A DNA stretch of 18,182 nt, taken from contig CAYRTD010000078.1 of the NCBI GenBank assembly GCA_964426915.1, positions 1 through 18,182 on the forward strand, given 5' to 3'. The translations under genes and the position numbers were made by a program. Below, one piece after another: positions 7,430 to 17,300 of the stretch; within the stretch, counting starts at the first letter, position 1, and every line of letters begins with the position of its first letter. This DNA comes from CAYRTD01 sp964426915. Its GTDB lineage: Bacteria; Bacteroidota; Bacteroidia; Bacteroidales; GCA-2748055. A model generated the notes under the pieces. It was given only the letters and a program-made list of their open reading frames with translations. It was not told the DNA's origin and searched no databases.

Positions 7430-8935
7430 TCAGTCTGATTTATGTTGTTTCCCGAAGGCCCTTAGAAACTCCACGGTTTTATTAATGTCGTCGTACATCA
7501 CCTTATCGTTGGTGATAAAGCTGACATCTTTGCGATAATCCCGGAGCATTTTCTCAAGGAAGGGTGAAGTTTTGTGAGGTTTCCTGAATTCAACAGCCTG
7601 GGCTGCATTATATAATTCTATGGCAAGAATTCGTTCGAGATTTTCCATCACCCTGAAAGCTTTGACCGCAGCGTTTGCCCCCATGCTGACATGATCTTCC
7701 TGACCCTGGGATGATTCAATGCTATCTACAGATGATGGGGTGCATAACTGTTTATTATGGCTTACCATTGAAGCAGCAGTATACTGAGGTATCATAAACC
7801 CGGAATTCAAACCCGGGTTGGCTACCAGGAAAGGAGGAAGTCCCCTGTGCCCGTTCAGCAACTGGTAGGTTCTGCGTTCGGAAATATTCCCCAGTTCGGC
7901 CATCGCAATAGCCAGGTTATCCAGGGCAAGAGCAAGAGGCTGACCATGAAAGTTCCCGGCAGATATTATCAAATCGTCCTCGGGGAAAATGGTTGGATTG
8001 TCGGTTACCGAATTGATCTCATTTTCGAAAACATAGGCAACATAATTTATAGAATCTTTTGAAGCTCCGTGCACCTGAGGAATACAACGGAATGAATAAG
8101 GATCCTGGACATGATTTTTATGCCTGCTGAGCAATTCACTGTCCTGAAGAAAGTGCCGGATCCTTTTGGCGGTCTTTTTCTGACCTTCATAAGGTCTGAT
8201 ATTCTGTACCAGATCATGAAAAGGTTCTATCCTGCCGTCAAAAGCATCCAGTGAAAGTGCACTAATCATATCTGCCTGATCTGACAAGCGAAAAACGGTT
8301 ATGCAAAGGTAAACACCATAAGCACTCATGAATTGTGTTCCATTCAATAAGGCAAGGCCTTCTTTCGATCTCAGATCGATAATGTCAAGCCCCAGCTCAT
8401 CGAGTACATCAGAACTTTTACGCCTTTCGCCCCGGTAATTCACTTCCCCCAGGCCCAAAAGCGGGAGTGACATATGAGCAAGTGGCGCCAGATCTCCGGA
8501 GGCTCCCAGTGATCCGTACTGATAAACCACCGGTAATACATCAAAATTATAAAAATCAATAAGTCTCTGAACTGTACTAAGCTGGATTCCGGAGTTTCCA
8601 TAGGATAATGACTGTACTTTCAGGAAAAGCATCAATCGGACAAGCTCTTTGGGAATCTCGTCCCCAACCCCACATGCATGGGACATTACGAGATTTTTCT
8701 GAAGAGCGCCGAGATCATCAGTTGGAATAACCCTGTCGTATAGAGAACCGAAACCGGTATTTATCCCGTATAATAATTCAGTTTCCCCCTCAAGCCGTGT
8801 ATCCAGATATTCCCTGCACCTGATAATTCTCGAGCAGGCCTCATCCGATAGCTCCAGTTTGACTTTTTTTTCGATGATCGCAGGGATTTTCGAAAAATCA
8901 ACCCTCTCGGGGCCAATGAAATGTACCTTTTCCAT
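7430..8935 (-). CDS. hutH: Histidine ammonia-lyase
   Basis: This cytoplasmic enzyme removes ammonia from L-histidine to give trans-urocanate, the first step of histidine breakdown. At 501 residues it has the normal family length. GSLGASGDLAPLAH at 141-154 holds the Ala-Ser-Gly triad (145-147) that cyclises to the MIO cofactor. Tyr56 in LYGINTGFG, the Ser85-His86 pair in NLVMSHACG, VQDPYSFRCIPQVHG and QEDHVSMGANA match the HAL active site. The Ser-His pair favours histidine over tyrosine or phenylalanine as substrate. The rest of the hut pathway is absent from the window. The gene lies 85 bp downstream of hisS on the same strand and may be co-transcribed with it. Its end faces the permease gene across a 95-bp gap. 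A tyrosine or phenylalanine lyase is less likely. Confidence 0.9.
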   Translation of the reverse strand: MEKVHFIGPERVDFSKIPAIIEKKVKLELSDEACSRIIRCREYLDTRLEGETELLYGINTGFGSLYDRVIPTDDLGALQKNLVMSHACGVGDEIPKELVRLMLFLKVQSLSYGNSGIQLSTVQRLIDFYNFDVLPVVYQYGSLGASGDLAPLAHMSLPLLGLGEVNYRGERRKSSDVLDELGLDIIDLRSKEGLALLNGTQFMSAYGVYLCITVFRLSDQADMISALSLDAFDGRIEPFHDLVQNIRPYEGQKKTAKRIRHFLQDSELLSRHKNHVQDPYSFRCIPQVHGASKDSINYVAYVFENEINSVTDNPTIFPEDDLIISAGNFHGQPLALALDNLAIAMAELGNISERRTYQLLNGHRGLPPFLVANPGLNSGFMIPQYTAASMVSHNKQLCTPSSVDSIESSQGQEDHVSMGANAAVKAFRVMENLERILAIELYNAAQAVEFRKPHKTSPFLEKMLRDYRKDVSFITNDKVMYDDINKTVEFLRAFGKQHKSD

Positions 8936-9020
8936 AGAATAATAATTGTGACTCCGAATTACATAAAAAAAAAGGAATTTATAAATGTTTTGTAACAGGG
9001 AGAAAGAAGATGAGCTTGTC

Positions 9021-10388
9021 TTACATCACAATTTTCTCAATTAATGCTTCAGGGGTCATTGAGAACTGCTCACCGCTGATCATATCTTTGAGTGTGATCA
9101 GTTCATTTTCCATTTCATTTTCTCCTATCAGCGCAACGAAAGGAATATTGGCTGTATTAGCGTAAGACATTTGTTTTTTCATTTTTACAGGCTCGGGATA
9201 TAATTCGGAATTGATGCCCTTCTTGCGTAATTTCATTAAAAAAGGAAGTATATATCTGGATTCTTTTTTCCCGAAATTAACAAACATGATCCTGACATTT
9301 TCAGTTGTAGCTTCCGGAAAAGCGTTCATCTGATCCAGAACATCGTAAATTCTGTCGGCACCAAATGAAATTCCCACACCGGAAACGCCCGGCAATCCGA
9401 ATATTCCAGTCAGATCATCGTAACGGCCTCCTCCGCAAATGCTGCCAATTTGGACATTCCTGGCTTTCACTTCTATAATAGCTCCGGTATAATAATTTAA
9501 CCCCCTTGCCAGGGAAAGATCCAATTCAATCTCATTTTTTATTCCGATTGTCTGAATAAGTTCAAAGCTCTCTATGATCTCCCCAATCCCTGTCTCACCA
9601 TGTTCAGACCCTTTCAGGAACTCCTTCAGGAAATTTAGTTTTTCATCGGTATCAGCCCGGCTGTTGAAGAGAGGATCAAGTTTCTTAAGTTGCTGATTGT
9701 CAAACCCATTTTCACGGAGTTCATCCATTACTTTTTCCTTTCCGATCTTTTCAAATTTATCAATAGCAACTGTCAGGGCTGTCAGTTTATCTCTTGCATT
9801 CAGAACTTCGGATATCCCTGAAAGAATTTTTCTGTTATTTATTTTTATAAGTACCGGAATTTTCAGCTCTGTGAATACCTGATCAATAATAGCCACTAAT
9901 TCTGCTTCATTGATCAGTGAATCACTGCCTATTATATCGGCATCGCATTGATAAAACTCCCTGTACCGGCCTTTTTGAGGCCTGTCTGCGCGCCACACAG
10001 GCTGGATCTGGTATCTTTTAAAAGGAAAGTTAATCTCATTTCTGTGCTGAACCACATACCTGGCAAAAGGTACTGTCAAATCATATCTTAATCCACGATC
10101 ACAGATCTGTGTGGAAACAGCATGGGATTTTTTTTCCAGAAGATCTTTTTCATCAACTCCCGATAAGAAATTTCCCGAGTTTAGTACCCTGTATAAAAGT
10201 TTATCACCTTCTTCACCGTATTTTCCCAGGAGGGAGCTGAGATTCTCCATGGCAGGAGTCTCTATGGGAAGGAAACCAAATCTTTTAAAAACATTTTTAA
10301 CTGTCCCGAAGATATAATTTCTTCTTACCATTTCCACAGGATTAAAATCTCTGGTTCCTTTTGGCAGTGAAGGTTTCTGTATTGCCAT
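9021..10388 (-). CDS. hisS: Histidine--tRNA ligase
   Basis: This class II aminoacyl-tRNA synthetase charges tRNA-His with histidine using ATP. I start it at the ATG at 10388-10386 (455 residues), because MAIQKPSLPKGTRDF is the standard beginning; an ATG 57 bases farther upstream would add an unrelated hydrophobic stretch. Visible marks are the N-terminal KGTRDF, motif 2 region RADRPQKGRYREFYQCD, the histidine-binding loops LARGLNYYTG and CGGGRYDDL, and motif 3 GVGISFGADRIYDVL, followed by the C-terminal anticodon-binding domain. A helical insertion (about residues 180-290) lies between motif 2 and the histidine loops. It precedes hutH on the same strand, so a synthetase and a catabolic enzyme for the same amino acid are neighbours. 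Confidence 0.96.
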   Translation of the reverse strand: MAIQKPSLPKGTRDFNPVEMVRRNYIFGTVKNVFKRFGFLPIETPAMENLSSLLGKYGEEGDKLLYRVLNSGNFLSGVDEKDLLEKKSHAVSTQICDRGLRYDLTVPFARYVVQHRNEINFPFKRYQIQPVWRADRPQKGRYREFYQCDADIIGSDSLINEAELVAIIDQVFTELKIPVLIKINNRKILSGISEVLNARDKLTALTVAIDKFEKIGKEKVMDELRENGFDNQQLKKLDPLFNSRADTDEKLNFLKEFLKGSEHGETGIGEIIESFELIQTIGIKNEIELDLSLARGLNYYTGAIIEVKARNVQIGSICGGGRYDDLTGIFGLPGVSGVGISFGADRIYDVLDQMNAFPEATTENVRIMFVNFGKKESRYILPFLMKLRKKGINSELYPEPVKMKKQMSYANTANIPFVALIGENEMENELITLKDMISGEQFSMTPEALIEKIVM

Positions 10389-10549
10389 AAATAATAAAAC
10401 TTTAAGAATGATATTTTGACACGAAATTAAAAAAAAGCTGAACAAAAGAAAAGCTATCCCGGCGATAACCCGGATTCAGGGAGAATGGATAATTATATTA
10501 CTACAAATGCCTGGGAATATTTTGCATAAAATAAAACGAATAAAGAATA

Positions 10550-11398
10550 CTATTTCGCCAGTTTTTTCAGGTCGGATTTAAGAAAACCATCAGGTTTTTT
10601 ATCCTTGATCATGTGGTAATCAAAATAATAGAAATTTGCATCGCCGGCACCAATAAGAATTTTATAAGATCTGGCTTTCATTCTCTTTCCTTCAGGCCCA
10701 ACTTTATGCAGGAAAACCACATTTTCATTCTGATTATGAATGGCCTGTCTGATCTCTTCTTTTTCTACCAGCTTAAACTTATAGGGGTAGATCTGCTTGA
10801 TCCTTGCCGCAGTGCCTATTTCACGTGACAACTCGTCCTCAAGAAAATATACCGTTTTATCCTGTGCATCACTGATATTCTTATTGTAGTATTTAAAAAT
10901 ATTTCTTGAAACCAGGTCCGGATCTTCAGTAATAAGTTTTACATGTTTCTGAATGAATTTGAGTAATATTCCTACCTTGTATATATAGTTCCCCGGATCG
11001 ACACCATCATAGCCCAGAGGCACAGAAGCAATGTCTCTAAGGTCATCCATGGAGATATTATCCCCACCCAGTGAAAGATGAAGAAAAATATATCTTGAAT
11101 CCGTTTTATCGCGTTCGAAATTCACAAGAGAGGTATAAATAAAAGAAGCATTGGTATTTTTAGATTTTTCGGGGAACTCGGATTGTTTAATAAATTCGTA
11201 TTCTGTAATATCCCAGACCTTACCCATAACTTCTTTTACTTCAAAATTGAAATCAGACAAAGGACTGTCCTCCAGCACAACATAGGTTTTGGTAGTATAG
11301 AAATGCTGCAAATCCTCACTGGTGGGTAAATATTCCTTCTGGGCAAAAAGGGTTACATTGCTGAGTAACAGGACCAGGATCAAAAATGTATTTTTCAT
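10550..11398 (-). CDS. Exported protein of unknown function (282 residues)
   Basis: I do not recognise a family. The ATG at 11398-11396 is chosen because it is followed directly by a clean signal peptide (MKNTFLILVLLLSNVTLFAQ). No lipobox Cys follows, so it should be a soluble periplasmic or secreted protein. The mature part is hydrophilic, mixed alpha/beta in appearance, and ends with a Lys-rich tail (KSDLKKLAK). Phrases that may help a search are IFLHLSLGGDNISMDDL, PLGYDGVDPGNY and KILIGAGDANFYYFDYHM. It lies 65 bp downstream of another exported protein on the same strand, suggesting one transcript. hisS follows after 161 bp and is probably a separate unit. Confidence 0.75.
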   Translation of the reverse strand: MKNTFLILVLLLSNVTLFAQKEYLPTSEDLQHFYTTKTYVVLEDSPLSDFNFEVKEVMGKVWDITEYEFIKQSEFPEKSKNTNASFIYTSLVNFERDKTDSRYIFLHLSLGGDNISMDDLRDIASVPLGYDGVDPGNYIYKVGILLKFIQKHVKLITEDPDLVSRNIFKYYNKNISDAQDKTVYFLEDELSREIGTAARIKQIYPYKFKLVEKEEIRQAIHNQNENVVFLHKVGPEGKRMKARSYKILIGAGDANFYYFDYHMIKDKKPDGFLKSDLKKLAK

Positions 11399-11463
11399 TT
11401 TAATGCTAATTTTGATGATTATCAGATCATTGAAAGATGGTTCCACAACTCTGAAAACCCTGC

Positions 11464-12192
11464 TTAAAATCTTTTATCCACAGGAATATAGAGAGGGTTT
11501 CTTTCATTGAACTTACGTAAATAATAAAACTTAAGTTGCTTTTTTTTCCTTTTTCTAAGGGCAACAAATTCATCGTATAGTTCAGGATCTTTCATTAATA
11601 GAATCTCTATGCTTCTGAAATCATATTCCATCACCTTCCCGGTATCAAAATCAAGAACATACTGCTTCATTTCTGAGTTACGGGATGATCTTCTGTTATA
11701 GGGATAATAAGGATCGTAATAAGGATTTCTGGAATACCTTCCCCCATAATAAGGATCGTAATACCGGTCATCATAAGTGGTTACAGTAGCAACAAAATGG
11801 CATATCTGACCTACAATAGTTATCCTGTGAAAGCTATCTCCAAGTTTAATGTATAAGACCCCGTTCCGGGAAAAACCCCATAACTTTGAAACAGGGATTT
11901 CCTGCCTTACTCCATTCTTATCAAAAAAAGCTATTCTTTTCTGTTCAAGTATTTTGTCATAGAAATTGACATCACTGTAGTCGTAATCTGTAATAAGACG
12001 GGCTCCTGGCACAGGGTCATTATTTTTCACCTGACTGAAATTAAAAAAGAAACCATCATTAAATTCAAATTCAGGATTGTATTTAACCGTATCTACCTGG
12101 CCATATCCTGCTATTGTAATAAAAAAAAGGGCCGACAAGAACATCTGAAAAAACCTGACAAACTTCGCGCTTCTTATCATCATATCCTGCAT
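11464..12192 (-). CDS. Exported protein of unknown function with a Tyr/Arg-rich insert
   Basis: This protein has 242 residues from the first ATG (12192); starts at 12183 or 12180 are also possible because Met4 and Met5 precede the same signal peptide (about residues 6-31, ending TIAGYGQ). No lipobox Cys is seen. The first part has a recognisable rhythm (FFDKNGVRQEIPVSKLWGFS, then VLYIKLGDSFHRITIVGQIC) like small Bacteroidota periplasmic proteins with beta-strands. Residues about 140-172 are a low-complexity Tyr/Asp/Pro/Arg segment with repeated YYDPYY units, probably flexible. The C-terminal part is basic (RKRKKKQLKFYYLRKFNERNP). I cannot assign a function. It probably heads a two-gene unit with the exported protein at 10550-11398. 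Confidence 0.75.
   Translation of the reverse strand: MQDMMIRSAKFVRFFQMFLSALFFITIAGYGQVDTVKYNPEFEFNDGFFFNFSQVKNNDPVPGARLITDYDYSDVNFYDKILEQKRIAFFDKNGVRQEIPVSKLWGFSRNGVLYIKLGDSFHRITIVGQICHFVATVTTYDDRYYDPYYGGRYSRNPYYDPYYPYNRRSSRNSEMKQYVLDFDTGKVMEYDFRSIEILLMKDPELYDEFVALRKRKKKQLKFYYLRKFNERNPLYIPVDKRF
11704..11763. repeat. 18-bp direct repeat, 42-bp offset, inside the Tyr-rich segment
   Basis: ATAATAAGGATCGTAATA occurs exactly at 11704-11721 and again at 11746-11763. The 42-bp offset equals 14 codons, so the reading frame is kept. On the coding (minus) strand it encodes the repeated Tyr-Tyr-Asp-Pro-Tyr-Tyr unit. This looks like an in-frame tandem expansion in a low-complexity region. Confidence 0.8.
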
Positions 12193-12617
12193 TTATTTAT
12201 TTGTTTTGCTTTGACATCAGGAAAACCGGAGAAACAAATTTAATTTGTCAAAGCAGAACAATGTTAATAATTTTCATATAAAACGGGAATTAAGGACTCA
12301 ATGTTATATAATCATAGTTTTATTAGCATCAGCACCTTAACATCAGGAGTGTTATAGAATTTATTATGAGTTAACTACCTTGAAAATTTTCATTTTTTTT
12401 ACACCTGAAGCCTACCAAAGTTACCAAAAAACATTTATTTTCCTGCTCCGAAATAGAAAGACCCGACATTGGAAAAAAACTTATTAGCGCCTTGTCATCA
12501 TTGCACATTATGATGGTAGCAAATTAACCAGAAACATTTTAAGTAAAAATGCGTATATTGGTATCATTACTATCGTCCCGGAAAAAATACAATAATTAAG
12601 CCAGAATTCACCAAAAT
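12193..12617. other. 425-bp divergent intergenic region
   Basis: This AT-rich gap separates the minus-strand exported-protein unit from the plus-strand hybrid-kinase gene and must carry promoters in both directions. I found no convincing -33/-7 pair or sigma-54 element. The only symmetric element I can point to is CATCAT-TGCACATT-ATGATG at 12496-12515, a 6-bp inverted repeat that might be an operator. No small gene or RNA is apparent. Confidence 0.5.
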
Positions 12618-14327
12618 ATGAATTTCACTGACCGCATAGCAGCTTTTTTTTCTTCGGTATTACAGTTTAAGAAAAACAAGATTACCGGGGAAAAGCCTTT
12701 CTTTTTTAACCTAATCTCTTTTCTTACCCTGTTCATTTTAGCCATATCCGGTTTCTGGTATTTGTTTCTGAGAGAATTTATTATTTCAATTGTTTTACTC
12801 GGCATGTTCAGCTTTGTTCTTTTAAACCTGGTTTTGTTCCCTTCAGTAAAAAAGTACAAGGCCGGATCAGTCATTCTGGTTTCCATTCAAGCGGTTGTCA
12901 TAACTTTCATAACCTATTCACCGGAAATCAGGTATAGCTGGGTCTGGTTTGCAGCATATCCGGTATCGTCAGTAATACTGCTGGGGAACAGAAAAGGAAT
13001 ATCATTTTCTTTTTTGCTCCTTCTGATCGTTTTTCCGGTAATGATGTTTCCGGCCATTCTTTCCGGATCATTTGATCTTTCAGGCAGATCTCTTTCAGTT
13101 ATACCTGCATATCTTATCATTTTATTTTTAACATCCCTCTTTTATGATCTTGAGGAAAAAAAGCTAGTATACCATTCACAGAAGGCAAAAAACACTACCG
13201 ATGAGCTTGAAAAAAACAATGCCTACATATCCTCTTTATCACATCAGCTAAGGACCTCATTAAGTAACATCATCCTGGTAAATGACCTGGTATATTCTTC
13301 AGATCTGAACGAAAAACAAAAAGAACTGCTTGAAACACTGCAGGCATCAACTAACAATCTTGCCGACAATATAAACAAGATCGTTGATATGTCCCGGCCT
13401 GAAGTCGAATCCATCAAAGAGGTCAGTGCATCATTTGATCTTAAGGCTGTACTGGAAAGTATCCTGAGATTGTTCCGGAATAAAGAAGGAATGGAAACAG
13501 AACTTAATATATCTGAAAACATCACCAACTTTGTTATCGGTGATCCCATTAAACTGAAACAAATTTTTCTAAATCTGATCCAGAGCGTATTATTTTTCAA
13601 TAAAGATTATATGCAGTTCATTAAGATATCTGCCATACCAAAAAATGAAACTGCCACGGAATTCGAAATTACTTTTCTTGTTGAAAGTTCTCTCAGAAAA
13701 CCTAATGGCAAATCCCTGCCCGAAGAGGAGTTCAAAAATATTTCTGAAAAAATTGACCTGGACCTGGATTATTCTGCACGTCTTGTGAAAAGTTCCAACG
13801 GCAGCTTTGAAATTAAAAAAAGTGATCAAAAGTTTCAGTATCAAATTGTCCTGAAATTTAGAAAAGACCTGCAGCGCAGATTGAAATCCGAAGAAAAAGA
13901 AGCCGAAAAGCCCATTGAAACGAGCAGAGAAAAAATTGATCTGAAAGATGCAAATGTTTTGCTGGTAGAAGATAATCTCATCAATCAGAAAATTGTTTTG
14001 CTCAGTCTTCAGGAGATGGTAAATTCGATTGATGTAGCAGCCAACGGAAAAGAAGCGCTGGATAAATTCGGAACTTCAAAATACGACATTATTCTTATGG
14101 ACATTCAAATGCCGGTGATGGACGGAATAATTGCCACTAAGAAAATAAGGGAAATTGAAGCGAGTACCAATACGAATACTCCAATTATTGCCATCACTGC
14201 CAATGCTCTTTCAGGTGCCAGGGAAAATTGTCTGGCCGTTGGAATGGATGATTATATCAGCAAACCGTTCCAGGTAGAAGTCTTAATATATAAAATGCAA
14301 AAGTTATTGAAAGTCGGGGAAGGGTAA
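12618..14327 (+). CDS. Membrane hybrid histidine-kinase-like protein with degenerate ATPase domain and intact receiver
   Basis: This 569-residue protein starts with about six membrane helices (roughly 28-175) that probably form the sensor. A dimerisation helix carries the phospho-acceptor His209 (SLSHQLRTSLSNI). An ATPase-like segment follows (about 270-415), but its nucleotide-binding motifs are missing. The N box reads GDPIKLKQIFLNLIQSVLFF, with Ser323 where the Mg-binding Asn should be. No DxGxG (G1) motif is seen, and the GxGLGL (G2) loop is replaced by residues around LDLDYSARLV. A charged linker (about 418-440) leads to a complete receiver with Glu451-Asp452, phospho-acceptor Asp495 (LMDIQMPVMDG) and Lys549 (SKPF). 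The family normally autophosphorylates and relays to its own receiver. Here the kinase step looks lost, so it may be a dimerising phosphotransfer hub or a sink charged by other kinases. It converges with the next gene across only 9 bp. Confidence 0.85.
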   Translation: MNFTDRIAAFFSSVLQFKKNKITGEKPFFFNLISFLTLFILAISGFWYLFLREFIISIVLLGMFSFVLLNLVLFPSVKKYKAGSVILVSIQAVVITFITYSPEIRYSWVWFAAYPVSSVILLGNRKGISFSFLLLLIVFPVMMFPAILSGSFDLSGRSLSVIPAYLIILFLTSLFYDLEEKKLVYHSQKAKNTTDELEKNNAYISSLSHQLRTSLSNIILVNDLVYSSDLNEKQKELLETLQASTNNLADNINKIVDMSRPEVESIKEVSASFDLKAVLESILRLFRNKEGMETELNISENITNFVIGDPIKLKQIFLNLIQSVLFFNKDYMQFIKISAIPKNETATEFEITFLVESSLRKPNGKSLPEEEFKNISEKIDLDLDYSARLVKSSNGSFEIKKSDQKFQYQIVLKFRKDLQRRLKSEEKEAEKPIETSREKIDLKDANVLLVEDNLINQKIVLLSLQEMVNSIDVAANGKEALDKFGTSKYDIILMDIQMPVMDGIIATKKIREIEASTNTNTPIIAITANALSGARENCLAVGMDDYISKPFQVEVLIYKMQKLLKVGEG

Positions 14328-14336
14328 TTTTATTTT

Positions 14337-17300
14337 TCAGGAAGAACTCTTCTTAAAATTTGCTTTTATTCCTATCACCAGAATATCATCTATCTGTTCA
14401 ATTTCACCTCTCCATTCTTCAATACTGTCGTTGAGAAAATTCATTTGTCTTGCAAGGGGTAACTGATGAATTGTGAGCAAAAGATGCCGGAAACGTCTGT
14501 ACTTAAACTTCTTGCCTTCCGGTCCCCCAAACTGGTCGGCGTAACCATCGCTAAAAAGATAAATCATATCGTCCTTTTCCAGATCTATAACGTGGCTGGT
14601 AAACTTCTTTTCACTTTTGTCCTCCACGCCCGGATCACTATCTGCTCCTATTGACATGCGATCTCCCTTGACTTCGATCAGTTTATTATGCCGGACTATA
14701 TAAAGAGGATTAAAAGCGCCTGCATAACGCAGCACCATTTCATTTTTATCAAAAACACAAAATGAAAGATCCATTCCATCCCTCAGGGAAATATCATTAT
14801 CCTCCCCAAAAATTTCCTCAAAACTTTTATTCAGCTTATTCAATATTTCTCCCGGATCGCTAACATCCTGCATATTTATGATCTTCCGGAAGAGCTCAAA
14901 GCCTATTACCGACATGAATGCTCCGGGAACACCGTGTCCCGTGCAGTCAACTGCAGCCACATATACCTGTCCACCCATTTCGGAAATCCAGTAAAAATCA
15001 CCACTCACAATATCTTTCGGTTTGTGAAGTATAAAGGAATCCGGTAAATGTTTTTTAAATAACCTGGGGGTATCGAGCATAGCAGATTGGATTCTCTGGG
15101 CATATTTCAGGCTATCCTCAATATTTTTATTTCTTTTACTGAGAAGATCCTTCTGCCTTGCTACTTCTAATGATGCATTTTCTTTTTCCCTGAGCAGACG
15201 GTTTGACTTCTTTAAACCCTGAATACGATATTGAAGGATAAGATAAAATGCCAGCAATAAACCGAAAAAATAGATAATATATGCGATACGTGTATCCCAG
15301 AAAGGGGCATCTACAATAATTCTCATACTCCTTTCGGCAGGATTCCAGATTCCATCATTGTTGGATCCCATTACCTTAAAAATATACTCCCCGGAAGAAA
15401 GGCCTGAAATTGTAACTGAATGTTCTTGTCCAAGATTCAACCAGTGATCGGGTTTTCTGAGTTCCTGTAATGAATATTTGTATGTATTATGAGCCGGGAA
15501 AGTAAAATCAAGCGCACTGAAATGGAATGAAAGCGACTGGTTATCGTGGATTCTTACTAATGTAGTGTTTTTCCCGACAGGTATTTCAGATATACCGGAA
15601 GCATCAATTACTTCACAGGCGGTTATCGCAATATCAGGAACATTGAGGTTGTCTTTGATTTGATCAGGGCAGAAACCATTAAGACCGGATAGGCCTCCGA
15701 AAAACATTTCTCCGTCAGATGACACAAATCCCGCACCTCTGTTAAACTCCCGGGGCTGTAAACCATCTTTTTTACTATAATTACTGAATTTCCTGCTAAC
15801 CCGGTTAAATTTCGACAAACCCTTGTTAGTGCTAACCCAGATATTTGATTCCAGGTCCTCCAGGATTGTATAAATGAAACTATTTGCAAGTCCGTTTGTT
15901 TCCGAGAAATGAACTATGTCATTATTATCAGGATCATAAACACTAAGCCCATAGGAAGATCCTATCCATAATTTGCCTTCCGATCCGTTAAGGAGAGAAT
16001 AAACCGGAGAAAACTGTAACCAGCTATATTGTGGTTCTATATTAATTTTTTCAAAAATATTTTTCTCCGGATCGTACATTAAAAGTCCCTTGTCTGTTGC
16101 CATCCACAAGTTCTCATATTTATCCAACGATAAATCATATACTTCTCCGACAATGAAACTTTGATCTTCGTTATATATCCTGTCATAAAGATTTACCGTT
16201 TCAGTATTATCTCTCATTTCGAATAATCCTTTATCTGTTCCCATCCACAGAAATCCACGCTCATCTTCAAGAACAGTAAATATCTGTCTGCCCTCGAGTA
16301 TGTCTACCGGAATTATCTTAAAAACATCTTCAAATTTGCGTATTTCTCCTTTTTCCGGCGTTAATATATCCACAGCTTTGGAGGTGCTAATCCATATTCG
16401 GTGTTTTGAGTCTCTATACAGGTGTAGTATATTTTCATCGCTGAGACCTTCGGCAGATGTATAATGCTTAACCTTCCCGGTTCTGAGGTCGATTCTGTCC
16501 AGCCCCTTACTACGATAACCAACCCAAAGGGTACTGTTTTCCTTCAAAATGGCTGAAACATTTTCACCCGATAACTCTGCGAAGGAGGTCTTCGCAGTAT
16601 TATACAATTCAAATTTGGGGGGCTTAAGATCTATTTTCATAAGCCCATGCATCCCTCCGGCCCATAAAATATCCGAGTCATCACAAACCAAAGTTCTCAG
16701 CTTACCGATCTTCACCCTGGAATTTTCTATCATAAGTGAATCTGCCCTGAACATCTGTCCGCTTCGCTTATCAAAATGAATCAATCCATTATCTCCGGCA
16801 AGCCAAAGGTTTCCATCATTATCCTCACAAATACTATTTATTGGATTATTATGGTTTGTATTCCCAGGTTTACCATATATCTTAAAACGATTTTGAAGGC
16901 GATCGAACTTATTCAGTCCTGAGGATGTCCCTGTCCAGAGTTCTCCATCAGAATCTTCAAATATGGAATATATTTCTTTAGCGTTCAGGGATGTGTCATT
17001 TGTTTCTCGAGTTAAATACCGTTTAAATTCACTATTAATTCTGTTAAAACTATACAAGCCTTTCTCTGTACCAAACCAGAACCGGCCGTTGCGGTCCAGA
17101 ATTAGAGATGTAGTTATTTTCGCGGATGGAGAATATCCGGGTTCCTGATGAAAATCGTATAATTCAATTTCCATGCTATCAGGTTGAAAACGTGCAAGAT
17201 ACTCATTGTTAAGAATCCAGACGAATCCCTCTTCTACACAATAAACAGTTTTAATCTCATTAGGGATCCCAACAGGATCCGGCCAGATATCATTATAATG

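Noticed and set aside
10389..10549. TTTTG...TAATTTCG upstream of hisS as a Bacteroidota -33/-7 promoter
   Set aside because: The spacing between the two elements is too short (about 13 bases).
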